From Bolinopsis microptera (taxonomy: Eukaryota > Ctenophora > Tentaculata > Lobata > Bolinopsidae), in the NCBI RefSeq assembly GCF_026151205.1, contig NC_087076.1, positions 1,001,692 to 1,065,691 on the forward strand: 64,000 nt of DNA. The letters are read 5' to 3'. A program made the position numbers and the translations under genes. Positions within the stretch are counted from its first letter, which is position 1. Each line of letters opens with the position of its first letter. Shown here one piece after another: positions 19,425 through 30,670 of this stretch. The notes below the pieces were generated by a model. The model did no database searches, had not been told where the DNA came from, and was given only the letters and a program-made list of their open reading frames with translations.

Positions 19425-21236
19425 CATCAATCACGAATTTCACGATCATTAAGCTGCGTTGACCAGAAAAGATCGCTTAGCACAACATCCGCACTTTTTC
19501 AGTGCAATGGAGGTTGTAATTAAATATTCACTCAGCCCGGAACTGCTCATGCTGTCGAGCGCGCCATTTACAGCAGTAAGCAGCAGATTTATGCTTGTTT
19601 TATATTGCTGCCCCGCGCACGCCGCACACAACTGCTAAAGACGGCTGCTAACTGCTGCAAATGACCCGCGCGCAAAGAGCAGCAGTTCTTTCACCTTTGG
19701 CCCTCCTATGCAGTATGCAGTAAGGTTTTTGGGTTCAAATTATAAATTGAAAGTTATTTTAATGATAATTATGCTAAACACATAATCACCTTGGTAGATG
19801 TTACGATTGAATATAAAGTTGTTTAACCCTAGAAAAAAAAAAGGGGGGGGACCCGGTCCCCCCTTTTTTTTTTTTTTTTTTTTTAATATATATATATAAT
19901 CTTACTTTATATAAAGCGAGACGATATATATTTATCCGTGCCATTTTACTGACACCACGGCATCAACTTTAACGCGAATTTCCGCAAAAACCATAAAAGA
20001 TATACAACTGAAACTTTTTGACTGGGTCAAATGCTTTAATGGCCTTCAAATCCGCATGAAAAAATGAAAAATTTGCCAAGAAATAGGCTAGGAGTTTTTT
20101 TTAGTCGCTTGAGTCTTAAGACCATTTTAGGGTTATACAGGTTCCTGCTAGTGTTTATAAATGCTGGCATCTGTCAATACCTTAGAAGGCTAGAATAAAA
20201 AATTCAAGAATCTTTTATACCAGCAATATTGGATAGGTCTTTTGGAACCGACCAAACCAGAATAAGAATCTTTGCATTACCAGTCATGGGCCATTGTTAG
20301 CCCCAAGTGTTTTGGTCCCTCATTCCTGCCATTCAACATTGCCTACTGTAAAGTAGAAATTTTTCTAAGACAATAGCGAAACTGACCTTGTTTCACTAAA
20401 TTTCCCTAAATTCAACCGCTTGACATAATAAAAATACTAACAACCAAATAAAGTTTTTTAAATAATTATATGCGATCACCAAAGAATATTTCCTCAAGTT
20501 TACTTCTAGTTAACTTATTTGTGGTTTAAGCTCTTATTTCATTTATGATTAAAGGAATGTAAAATAAAACTTATTGTATCATTGATTTGATTTTGATTTA
20601 GGTTTCACCATATGATGGTTGCCAGAAAAGGAGTCGCTGAGCAGGTTGGTCCTGTAAATTTACTTCCACGACATTGGCACAATCATCTCCTGCTGCATGT
20701 AACCAAGAATAAAGTATTTCATGTTCATATCTGCAGTCCCAGTTCCACTTTCATGACACATTGGCACAATCATCTCCTACTGCATGTATAGTAACCATGA
20801 ATAAGGTATTTTATGTTCATATCTGTTCCACCTCACAAAACACTGCCTCTCGATTTAAAAGTCGGTGAAAATTTCATTGAAAATTTCTTGTTTCATTGAT
20901 CAAGCTGTCAAAACGGAGAAGTTAGTAATAACAATTATAGACAGGACCGTTGAGTGTAAAACTGAAATCTTAAGTTTGAACATTCATCCCTGTCAGGTGT
21001 CACAAAGAAAAGAAAAGGAAGCTGTCAGCAACAATTTATTTGTTTCTCCAAAACCTTTCTCGGTATGAGTGGTAAACGTATTTATATTATGATAGTATTT
21101 GCACTACTCTTACTTTGATGAATAATTGACAGTGAAACGTACAGGTTTTGAATTCGTTTGTCATTGTTTCCAAATACAATTAAAATTATTCAACATTATT
21201 TAATTTCGAAAAACAAAGCAACCTATTCGATTACAG
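19425..21236. other. Non-coding stretch with a hairpin and a local duplication
   Basis: A homopurine/homopyrimidine hairpin lies at about 19831-19884 (A-run, G-run, ACCCGGT, C-run, T-run). A direct duplication of about 80 bp lies at roughly 20672-20738 and 20757-20833; both copies contain CATTGGCACAATCATCTCCT. The doubled motif ATTTCTTGTTTCATTGA appears near 20884. There is no convincing gene. A short splice-like open segment at 21237-21350 is unassigned. Confidence 0.45.
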
Positions 21237-21656
21237 GTCTACAAGAAGTCACTTGAGGAAGCTCTAAAAGAAATCAAAAATGATTTGGTAAAAGAAGAAG
21301 GGTTAAATTGGCCGATTTCAGATTCCCGAAAGACAAAACAAACTGGTAAATATCTGCAATTTCAAATCTTTACAGAGTCCAGCAATTATAACGTATAAAA
21401 GAAGAATCGAATAAACTATTTCCCTGTCTGTAAAATCTGACAATAAACCAAACACGGTAATGCAGCGCACGGTGAACTGTTCTATTCTAATTTATATTCT
21501 AGATATTTTATTTATTTTACAACAGACGACAACTTCCTGTTTTTTCTTCTATATTAGTTACTCATATCTCTTGTACAGACTTTTTTACAAGGACATTGAC
21601 AAATGATACTCACATTAGGCATTCATTATTGCATCTAAATTATTTCACTTGCATTA

Positions 21657-22330
21657 GCTGCCAAGGCCTCCTCGCCAAAACTAGAATTCTATAACCTAAT
21701 TAAACATGATTTCGAACCAGAGGCATACCTACGAATTATCAAAATACCGGATGTTCGAAAAAGTCTGACAAGGTTTCGTATCAGCTGCCACAACCTCTAC
21801 ATCGAAAGGGGCAGATATGAAACCCCCCTTGTACCAAGAGAAGAACGTTGGTGCACCTACTGCTTTTTCAGCAAAGGGCTAAAGCCTATTGAGGACGAAA
21901 GTCACGTATTGATTGACTGTTTGCTCTACTCCTCAGTTAGGGAAAAATTCAATTTCCATCCCCTAAACATTACTGACCTAGTCGGTTTGCTCTCCAACAA
22001 AACTCTAGATCCTACCACACTCACTGCCACAGCAAGAGCAATCCATTCAATTCTCTCTGTGAACGAAAATTATACAGCCTATTATAAGAGCCCAGATTTC
22101 CACTCAAATACTGGCAAGTGCATAATGCTATAGGACCTTAAAATAAGATTGAACCATACAAACTCGATTTATCTATTTTTCTAAAACTAGCATTATATAA
22201 CATTTCTAAATTATCCCTACACACTTGTAAATAATTAGAATTGTGTAACTTAAATTATTTCAGAATTACAACTATTGTGTACTCAATAAAGTAATTATCA
22301 CTTTTGTATCCTTGTATCCTTGTATCCTTA
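21657..22330 (+). mobile_element. 3' end of a different LINE with zinc-knuckle C-terminus
   Basis: The plus strand encodes a post-RT C-terminal region ending at the stop near 22131-22133. It has RFRISCHNLYIERGRY followed by a knuckle-like RWCTYCFF...EDESHVLIDC, the Cys-Cys-His-Cys pattern common at LINE C-termini. After the stop come an AATAAAG signal near 22285 and a terminal tail of three TTGTATCC units (about 22304-22328). The 5' side is truncated near 21657. It is unrelated to the PHD-type LINEs, which lack this motif. Confidence 0.75.
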
Positions 22331-22920
22331 GGCTTAGAAATTTATTCTCTGGTCAACAGATTTCAAATGTTTAATTAATTTGTAGTATGACAGTAAGGTA
22401 TATAAGAAGTTATTTAATTTTGCTTGGGCTATTATATTGACTAGGTATTGAGGTTTAATGATGATATGGAATTTGAATTCTATATAAATTTACACTATGT
22501 GGTTGGGGCATTTTGCATAGTAAATATGGTTACTACTCATATATATCATATTATTTGATTGGTATTCGAATTCTGATTATTTCTTAGGAATATGATTATT
22601 ATATCTCAATTTGGCTTTAGGTAGGGTGCCCCGCTAAAAGAACTGGATTCTTCCAGGAAGCATCCCGTGCACAGACCTTGGTCTACATATATATTAAATT
22701 ATTGACCATTCATTCTGTATGTGCACGAAAATTTATTTCAATCAATGAGATTTAAAAAACAAAATATAGTCAATCGGAGCTGAAACTCAGTTGACAACCT
22801 AATTATATTGTTCCTTATATAGGCTCTGCTTTCCTCTTCTCTTTTGATTGCTCCCACAGCCTCTTAAAAGCTCTCCTTTTTCCACTGATCTGTCCGGGAA
22901 AATGTAGCTACTGTAGTAGC
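22331..22920. other. Spacer, no gene seen
   Basis: AT-rich sequence between the LINE tail and the small inverted-repeat element at 22921. I see no ORF, repeat or RNA gene. Confidence 0.4.
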
Positions 22921-23040
22921 GTATTCTTGTGTTAATTTGTATTGATCCCGTTTGATGCGACATCATTATTCTTTCCTGATTTAAAGAGCATTTTTCCTTG
23001 TCACATCAAACGGGATCAATGAAAATTTACACAAGAATAC
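22921..23040. mobile_element. 120-bp inverted-repeat element (MITE-like)
   Basis: Two arms of about 42 bp (22921-22962 and 22999-23040) are inverted copies of each other with a few mismatches. They start GTATTCTTGTGT and share ATTGATCCCGTTTGATG. The central spacer is about 36 bp. It is too small to code. The target duplication is not clear, so the family is open. Confidence 0.7.
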
Positions 23041-23195
23041 ATTGCAACCATGCAACTCATAAACAATATTCCAATCCAGATTTTACATACTGTAGTAGCC
23101 CTCTTTTTTGCATCGAAATATAGCTTTTGTCAGCACATGAGTTGCCGTATCAATTCTATTAAAAGAAAGCTGAACAGGTCTTGATGTGTTGTCTC

Positions 23196-24026
23196 TGTTG
23201 GAACCCTGTTCTTGGGTTAATTAAATAACAAATAATACTAAATTATTATAAATACAAATTAGATGAATAAAGAGGTTATACAAATAAATGGTGTTTCAAA
23301 TGTAACCTTGTTACTCTATGTACTCACCCTCAAATAGTGAATGAGTGATTAAAAGGTGATTGGTGTGACTCAGTTACTCACACTGCTCTAACTAATACAC
23401 AATTCAATACTAAACTAAATAATGTCTTTTTACTATTAGATTAAACAACTATTAAATTAAAACTACTACTCTGATGATGATGTTCTTCTTACTATATGAG
23501 GGACTTCTGAATGATGAGGACTTCAACTAAACTGGAACTGATAACTATAAAACAAAACCCTGGGGGAAAACTACCGTGAGTAAAGTGAAAGGTAATCCAC
23601 GTGAAACTATAAATGAAAGTGAAAGAGGAAGCGGGAACTCCTAGACTAAACTACTAAACTATAACTATAAACTACTTACCACTCTTTCCACGTCACAGAA
23701 CACAGATAGTATCTGTCGACTGGAATCTGTGGGATCACTAAAACAACGTCACTCCTCTCCCTTCTGCTACGCTAGAGTCTGAAGTCGACAACGTCACTCC
23801 TCTCCCTTCTGCTACGCTAGAGTCTGGAGTCAACTAAACACTGGACACTCCTCTCTCTTCTGTTACTTCAACTAGAGTCTGGAGTCGAGCCTTGTCTGCC
23901 TTCTGGAGTCCCTTTACCCCAACACTGTATATACAATCACTGGAACTAAACCTTTGCTAAAGTGAGATACAGGGTTAGTAATATGAAGTACAAAAACAAG
24001 CTACAAATAGAATTAAGATTCTAACA
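23196..24026 (-). repeat. LTR (left) of the non-autonomous element
   Basis: An 831-bp LTR with TG...CA termini. It contains a tandem duplication of about 45 bp around 23745-23835 (ACGTCACTCCTCTCCCTTCT twice), also present in the other LTR. By eye it differs from the right LTR by about three substitutions and one 5-bp indel. Confidence 0.9.
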
Positions 24027-25071
24027 TTCCCCCTACTTTAAAAAAGGAAAAAGTACTTACTAATAATTTAACTCATGACTTTTACAATCTTAAAGTCATA
24101 ACTCCCTATACTTTCTTTGTTAAAAAATAGATATCCGACTATCCGAGTTAAAATTAGGAAATAAACTCTAGCAAAAACCGTAGAGTTAAGAATATTCTAA
24201 TCCCCACACGCAACACAAAAACGTGTCGTGCGCGCTAAACAAAAAAGATACTTTCTATGAGTTTGAGGTACAAATGCGCGGCTCAAACAAAGGCAAATCT
24301 AATACGTGTCTCGATCCACTGTCATAAAAGCAGATAACTAAAAGCAGTTAACGATTATTCCATATTCGGCGAGTCACGTGGTACAAGTGGATTAAATCTC
24401 TGTTAACGCGGGAAAAACATCCGCTGTAAAACAGGCTAGTGGCTAAAATGACTGCCTTCCACGCTGATTGTGAGATCTGAGAGATATAATACTTGTACAA
24501 AACGTCCGATAGAATTAATACAGTCTAACTATTAGCTAATAACTATCAAAGTTCTTAATACGAAAATCTCTTTTCTATGAACGAAATTGAAACATCGTTC
24601 TAAGACTGACAGGTGCACAAAAAAAAATACCCGTCCAACACTGTAATCAAGTGTGATCTTTAGAGATTTCTGTATCGAGTTATCGTAATGACAGAAAAAC
24701 TGCGTACTAAAACTAAATATTAGGAGCTATTCAAGCTTTAAACACAACCTCTAGAGAGTCAATAATGAGTCACTAACAAATCATTGACACACACCACTGT
24801 ACTAAACAGTTCTAAAACGTAAAATACATGAATTCTGTCGTTTAAAAACAGGTTCAAACTGATTCCTTAAAGGCTCGGGATCAGTGAAGAACATGTAATA
24901 GCATGTTGATCGAAACGACAGCATTCTTATAAAACCCAAAACTCACGCTGAGCAATCTGCTCCTAGCTCATCCCAACAGAAAATACCAAACATCCCCTGT
25001 TAACACTTCCTACAGAAGATGCAAGTTAATAAAGTAATATTACCACTTCCTATACCACTTCCTGCTACCAC

Positions 25072-25907
25072 TGTTGGAACCCTGTTCTTGGGTTAATTAA
25101 ATAACAAATAATACTCAATTATTATAAATACAAATTAGATGAATAAAGAGGTTATACAAATAAATGGTGTTTCAAATGTAACCTTGTTACTCTATGTACT
25201 CACCCTCAAATAGTGAATGAGTGATTAAAAGGTGATTGGTGTGACTCAGTTACTCACACTGCTCTAACTAATACACAATTCAATACTAAACTAAATAATG
25301 TCTTTTTACTATTAGATTAAACAACTATTAAATTAAAACTACTACTCTGATGATGATGTTCTTCTTACTATATGAGGGACTTCTGAATGATGAGGACTTC
25401 AACTAAACTGGAACTGATAACTATAAAACAAAACCCTGGGGGAAAACTACCGTGAGTAAAGTGAAAGGTAATCCACGTGAAACTATAAATGAAAGTGAAA
25501 GAGGAAGCGGGAACTCCTAGACTAAACTACTAAACTATAACTATAAACTACTTACCACTCTTTCCACGTCACAGAACACAGATATGATAGTATCTGTCGA
25601 CTGGAATCTGTGGGATCACTAAAACAACGTCACTCCTCTCCCTTCTGCTACGCTAGAGTCTGGAGTCGACAACGTCACTCCTCTCCCTTCTGCTACGCTA
25701 GAGTCTGGAGTCAACTAAACACTGGACACTCCTCTCTCTTCTGTTACTTCAACTAGAGTCTGGAGTCGAGCCTTGTCTGCCTTCTGGAGTCCCTTTACCC
25801 CAACACTGTATATACAATCACTGGAACTAACCCTTTGCTAAAGTGAGATACAGGGTTAGTAATATGAAGTACAAAAACAAGCTACAAATAGAATTAAGAT
25901 TCTAACA
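25072..25907 (-). repeat. LTR (right) of the non-autonomous element
   Basis: An 836-bp LTR, the 5' LTR in the inferred orientation. The 5-bp length difference from the left LTR is explained by one extra ATGAT-type insertion near 25584. High identity implies recent insertion. Confidence 0.9.
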
Positions 25908-25912
25908 GTCTC

Positions 25913-26430
25913 TCTTTAAACCAATTCTACAAAAATCACATAGTGCAGTTTTCTCGTTAATCTCGGCGAGAAGTTTGACAACCTTGTCTTCTAACTGCTC
26001 ATTGTCGGATTCACTTATTCCATAGATAACTACTTTTTTGCTTCTGTCGTCCTTTTCAGCTATTGTCTCGACTGCAGCTCAATACGATATTTTTTGGCAT
26101 TTAAAGAGCAGCTGCACAAGTTTTCTTTAGGACAGAAGAATATTTTTGTATCCCTGCTCTGTCATTTGGACTCTACGAATCAATAATAGTTTTCTGCTCC
26201 TCGAGGGGGCCCGCTACATTGTGTATAGTCCATGTGTATAGTCCATAGTACAGTTTATGTATACAGGCTACACAACGATCACACTAAAAGACGAGCAGTT
26301 CTTATGCAAGTTACAGCAGCTGATAACAGATCTCGCTAATTGCAATAAAATTTAAAACGACTTCACGCTAATAATGACTGAAAAATCAAGAAATTAAAGA
26401 GTCGTATTATAATCATACATCTTAAACATA
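25913..26430. other. Spacer, no gene seen
   Basis: No ORF or repeat of note. A small direct repeat, TGTGTATAGTCCATGTGTATAG, lies near 26220-26245. Confidence 0.35.
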
Positions 26431-26772
26431 CAGGGTGGGCCAAAAGTCAGTACCCATACGTTCGGTCTTATACCACCGCCGTGTTTTATTTTTGAGAGTT
26501 GTTGCTTTGCAGATGGTATACTGTACCTACGTGTTCGAGGATTCCGTCACCAAAATTCTAAAATTCGATTTTTGGGGGCCACACCCAATCAACATTGAAT
26601 TGCTTATACTGGTGTTTGTGAACATGTTAGAGACTCCGTTGTAACATATTACAATAGGTCATTTAATACGGAATATAATCTGAAAAGATGGTGCGAAACG
26701 GATTCCTAATTGGGCACTCAGTGACTGAGCTATTAAGGCCAACGTATGGGTACTGACTTTTGGCCCACCCTG
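26431..26772. mobile_element. Tc1/mariner-like MITE
   Basis: 342 bp with terminal inverted repeats of about 30 bp beginning CAGGGTGGGCCAAAAGTCAG. Both sides are flanked by the dinucleotide TA (26429-26430 and 26773-26774). The CAGGGTG...CAAAAGT terminus and TA duplication are typical of the mariner superfamily. It has no transposase. Open frames inside are short, and I treat the element as a deletion derivative. Confidence 0.85.
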
Positions 26773-26774
26773 TA

Positions 26775-28494
26775 TAATTACAAAACAATATATTATCATA
26801 AGTACATTTTGTAGGCTAAAAAAATCATATGAACTAAAATAGCACACATTTGTCTGGTACTTTTTTGACCTAAATTGATTTAATCAGGTTCTAAACTCGG
26901 TGTTTCGTTTTCACATGGTCCAGTAGAGTTTGAGGACGCTCCCTTCGTTAACAGCAGACAGTGCTTTCTGAGGTGTCCCCATCGTGCCTCAAACAACAAG
27001 AAACCTGCTACAAATGTTGGTTTTAAGTTAATTTTAAAAATCTTTCTTTTGTTAATTCTTTTCTTATGTTACCAGTCTTATATTTAATCATACAAGTTTC
27101 TGGGATGACTAAATTAAACACTGCTGAGTATAAGTTTATCCTAATAGTGGTGTTCTTAAACTTCAATTTATTATTATTAAGCTTAGAAATTACGGCGCTG
27201 TTCTGAAATTAAAGTAGTCCGATCTCATAACATTTTATTTCAGGATAAAGGAAAGCAGCGCATAAGAAAGCTAACAATTAAAAGTACAAACTGTAAAGCA
27301 GAGATACGTCTTTATGAATACAAAGTTTTTACAATTAACCGGGTAATAATTTCTTTACTGATTTGTTTTAAAACAAAGGGTGACACACTTATTTGTTAGA
27401 TACGTGCTATTTGATCTTATGTAGTAGTAGAAGTAATATTAATAAACCTGCGATGGGGTGGCATGAGCGTCGAGAGTATATTACATCAATTTATATCATT
27501 TTAGTCGTACATCGAAAAATATCAATAGCGACAAGAGAAACGCCATTGTTGGACGTGAGGAGAGTGAGGACTCCTCAAACTACATCATCCTTTTAAAAAA
27601 TAATCGTTACTCTATGCGAGAGAGGCTATAATCGTTATCAAAGTAATGTGTTGAGTTTGATTTCAAAATACTGTGGATTCCTCATTTTTTACAGTATTTA
27701 AAAATTATTTTCACGCATGTTCAGTTCAGTGTACGTGTCTGCCATCTGCGAAAAAAAAATATTGGGATATATCTCTAACATTTGCAAGGTCGTTTATGTA
27801 ATCAATAATCAATAACTAGACAATAATAATGAACAACATCGGACCAAGAATGGATGACACATAGACACATTAATGATTTTGAATCCAAAATAAATGTGGT
27901 AATAGTGGACGAAGACACTACAAGACGTATATATACGTATATAATACAATTGTAATTGATATATAATACAATTGATATATAATAAAATTGTAATTGACCA
28001 ATTTAAATTATTTAATTTAAACCAAAGAAATGTGCAGAGAGAATGGAACGCAGACATGCCCATAGTCATTGCTACGTTTACAATAATTGTTACTTTACCA
28101 GGTAGGAGCTAGCAGGACACAGAGAGCGGATGCGATAGCAGCAGCGAGGGAAAATGCTGAAGACACATCTGCATTTGAGCTTCACACTGTGGTTTACCAA
28201 ATATGCAGAAACCACAACCACAAAATTGTTCCGCAACGAAACGCTATATCATCTGGTTTGTTCTGTCATAAACACTATTACTATACCTCTTCCTACCTCC
28301 TTCCTACGTCCATTACTTCAACCCTCCAACTGTTTGTGCATCCTTAGGCTTACTATCAGAACAATCTGTTTAACTTACCCCTTTACTTTTTATTGGAAGC
28401 ATTTCTAATATTATTGAGGTTTATTACTGGCTCGCGTGCCATGGCCGTGCGTCAATGTAGGAGCAGTGAAGCCTAGTAGAGAAAAGTTCCACCA
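26775..28494. other. Spacer, no confirmed gene
   Basis: AT-rich region. A splice-acceptor-like site near 28105 precedes an open frame of about 80 codons on the plus strand (to 28347) with an alanine-rich start. It has no recognisable domain and I do not call it a gene. Nothing else was identified. Confidence 0.35.
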
Positions 28495-28503
28495 GTAGAT
28501 ATC

Positions 28504-28613
28504 GACAATTGACCCCCCGACAATTGACCCCCCGACAATTGACCCCCCGACAATTGAACCCCCAACAATTGACCCCCCGACAATTGACCCCCGACAATTG
28601 ACCCCCCGACAAT
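28504..28613 (+). repeat. 15-bp minisatellite, left arm of MULE relic
   Basis: About 7 copies of GACAATTGACCCCCC with minor variants. The core GACAATTG contains the palindrome CAATTG. Open frames across it are repeat artefacts. Confidence 0.9.
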
Positions 28614-28924
28614 ATAATTTAATATAATGATGTTTGAATGTTTGTAAAAAACGAAGTAAATAAACTGAGTTAAGGATACAACAAATTTTGGTGAACTTAC
28701 AAGTACACAGGGGTAAGATGGATAAGTGTATTCGCATGTAATTGCTACATTATAAATATAATATTATAACCATACAACGGTTACATTCTGATACTGACAC
28801 ATGCTAAAATACATGTCAAATTCAAATCATATAGTTATAAGCGATCCCTCGGAGGGTCCTATCAGCGTCGGTGCTGGAGTAAGCAGATACCAGGGTCACA
28901 ATCCTAGCATTGCGAGAAGCTTGC

Positions 28925-29305
28925 TTAGCTGTGACAGGCTTCTGGTCTCCCCGCGCTGTGAACCAATGTATTGTCCGTAAGGGTTTGTTGGCGATGTAGC
29001 GCCTTCAGGAGTACCCAAATAGTCGGATGCTTACAGCTGAGTAGGGAGTCGAGAGCGTTGGTGGTTCGAGTCGTCCCCGTAAAGTGACGCCCGATGACGT
29101 TCCACATGGCGAGAGGGAAGATAGGTGCAGTCCGCTGTCTTGATCTGCGCCCCACAGTTACACCAATCCAAGTAGGCTCGAAGTAGCCGAGGAGTGGAAG
29201 CTCGTCATCTTCAAAAGTGTCGGCGAGGACTTCAAAGGAGTCGATAACATCCGCAAGAGGAAGAAAGGCAAGCTCAGCTAGCTTCTTCAGTGAGTGTCCT
29301 ATCAT
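28925..29305 (-). pseudogene. C-terminal segment of MULE transposase
   Basis: Minus-strand frame of about 126 codons. It resembles the tail of metazoan Mutator-like transposases: LAFLPLADVIDSFEVLAD, ELPLLGYFEPTWIGV, then APIFPLAMWNVIGRHFTGTTRTTNALDS and HPTIWVLLKALHRQQ. In the family this region follows the catalytic DDE core; that is known from such proteins, not tested here. Its start overlaps the end of the FLYWCH frame at 29274-29305 in another frame. The catalytic core that should lie between them is absent, so an internal deletion with a frame change joined the two ends. Confidence 0.7.
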
Positions 29306-29750
29306 TCGCAGTTGCTAGGTCAGGGTGAGATTGAAGGGTAGACGCTTTCCGCTTGCGCTGTACAGTTCGCTTCAAGGAACCAGGTTGAGGAAGGGAAAGT
29401 TTCACGTCTGGTGTGGCGCCGATCAAGGAGTCGGTAGTGATGAGGTTTGGGGTAGCGGTAGGTTCCATGGTAGCCCGTTCCTTCACATCCTGGTAGATCA
29501 CTCTCGCTTTAATCTTCGAGTTGTCAGGAGGGTGGGTGTGATCGCGGGCCCATTCCAAGGTAGAGGTAGGAGAGGTGCCAGTGGTAGAAGCCGTCGAGCT
29601 GCAGGATCTCCCCAAATCGCGGTAGTGCTTGCTGTTCATCTCACATCTCCAGGTTATAGAGCCGCTCGACTTCTCCTTGTGGTGGTTGTAGAGGTAGCCG
29701 CCGTGGGATAGCTTAGGCTTCGAACGTTCAGATTTGATGAAGGAAAGCAT
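29274..29750 (-). CDS. FLYWCH zinc-finger ORF of the MULE relic
   Basis: 158-codon ORF with a true ATG at 29748-29750. Residues about 3-80 match a FLYWCH-type finger: SFIKSERSKPKLSHGGYLY, then ITWRCEMNS, a second Cys (GRSCSS) and HTHPPD, supplying Cys, Cys, His, His. It is followed by KIKARVIYQDVKERA, the usual continuation in FLYWCH-MULE proteins, where the finger is thought to bind the element's ends. After residue about 95 the sequence is low-complexity and unmatched. The ORF stops just past the deletion junction. It could still make a short DNA-binding protein, but expression is not shown by the sequence. Confidence 0.75.
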   Translation of the reverse strand: MLSFIKSERSKPKLSHGGYLYNHHKEKSSGSITWRCEMNSKHYRDLGRSCSSTASTTGTSPTSTLEWARDHTHPPDNSKIKARVIYQDVKERATMEPTATPNLITTDSLIGATPDVKLSLPQPGSLKRTVQRKRKASTLQSHPDLATANDRTLTEEAS

Positions 29751-30394
29751 GTTAGAGAGAGAGAAGTTGATGTGACTGTTGATGTAACTGTTGATATTGT
29801 GTGTATTTCTTCGGACATTTTAAACCATTCTCAATCCCAATCGGATTCGTTTTAACACGCAATTTCTTCATAGTAGGTACGATTTTGTGCGGTGATCAGG
29901 TACGTTTTCACCAGCAATCGTGCTTCGTTAACCAAGTCTCATTAGGGTCTGATGAGACTCGTTAACCAAGTCTCATTAGGGTCTGATTCGTTTTAACCAG
30001 AAATCATGTTTCGTCATCCGATCTTGTAGTGCGGTGATGAGATACGTTTTCACTAGCAGTGCTTCGTTAACCAAGTCTTATCAGGGAAATCACTTGGAAA
30101 TCACAGGGATCATTGACTATATCAATATGTAGTACTTAAGTATGTATTCTGGGTAAAATTATCTTTATCCCGGTTGTTGCGACAAGTAAAAATGCTCTTA
30201 TTAGGGAAAGGAGATTACTCGACGTTTCAATGTAACTACATCGTATTCATGATCTAAAAACAAGTGTTAAAAATTCAAAACGTAAAAAACATATATCTAA
30301 GGCAAAATTTGTGTACATTAAGTATAATGATGAAATAGGGCCAAAAAATGGTGTTTTCCTAAATAATTAACAGCAGCTGAACAGTGAAATTACA

Positions 30395-30670
30395 TCGGGG
30401 GGTCAATTGTCGGGGGGTCAATTGTCGGGGGGTCAATTGTCGTACTAGGCCCTATATTTCGCGACAATTGACCCCAGTGTAATTACATAGGGGGTCAATT
30501 GTCGGGGGGTCAATTGTCGGGGGGTCACTTGTCGGGGGGTCAATTGTTGGGGGGTCAATTGTCGGGGGGTCAATTGTCGTACTAAACCTTAGATTTCGCG
30601 ACAATTGACCCCAGTGTAATTACATAGGGGGTCAATTGTCGGGGGGTCAATTGTCGGGGGGTCAATTGTC
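30395..30670 (-). repeat. 15-bp minisatellite, right arm of MULE relic, with higher-order units
   Basis: Three blocks of GGGGGGTCAATTGTC units (about 3, 6 and 3 copies). They are separated by a spacer of about 50 bp that carries TTTCGCGACAATTGACCCCA followed by GTGTAATTACATA. The spacer contains one unit in inverted orientation. The whole is a higher-order repeat of the kind produced by unequal exchange or slippage. Confidence 0.85.

Larger units (their letters stand above)
23196..25907 (-). mobile_element. Non-autonomous LTR retrotransposon without coding region
   Basis: Two long direct repeats, 23196-24026 and 25072-25907, start TGTTGGAACC and end TTCTAACA, and are flanked by a 5-bp duplication GTCTC (23191-23195 and 25908-25912). 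The 1045-bp interior (24027-25071) has no ORF of note. Orientation is minus. Inside the right LTR, the minus strand reads GTGGTAGCAGGAAG, a primer site matching the first nine bases expected for initiator methionine tRNA. Inside the left LTR is a purine run (AAAGTAGGGGGAA on the minus strand). The element must have been mobilised in trans by an autonomous relative that is not in this window. Confidence 0.9.

Noticed and set aside
28106-28347. Exon-like open frame after an acceptor-like CCAG
   Set aside because: No donor, domain or continuation into the exon at 30920 could be shown; composition degrades after about 60 codons.
28411-28737. Gly/Ser/Val repeat protein on the minus strand
   Set aside because: It is read through the 15-bp minisatellite of the MULE left arm, not a gene.
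28504-30670. CRISPR array
   Set aside because: The 15-bp units are directly adjacent without unique spacers, the arrays are inverted, and the DNA is animal.
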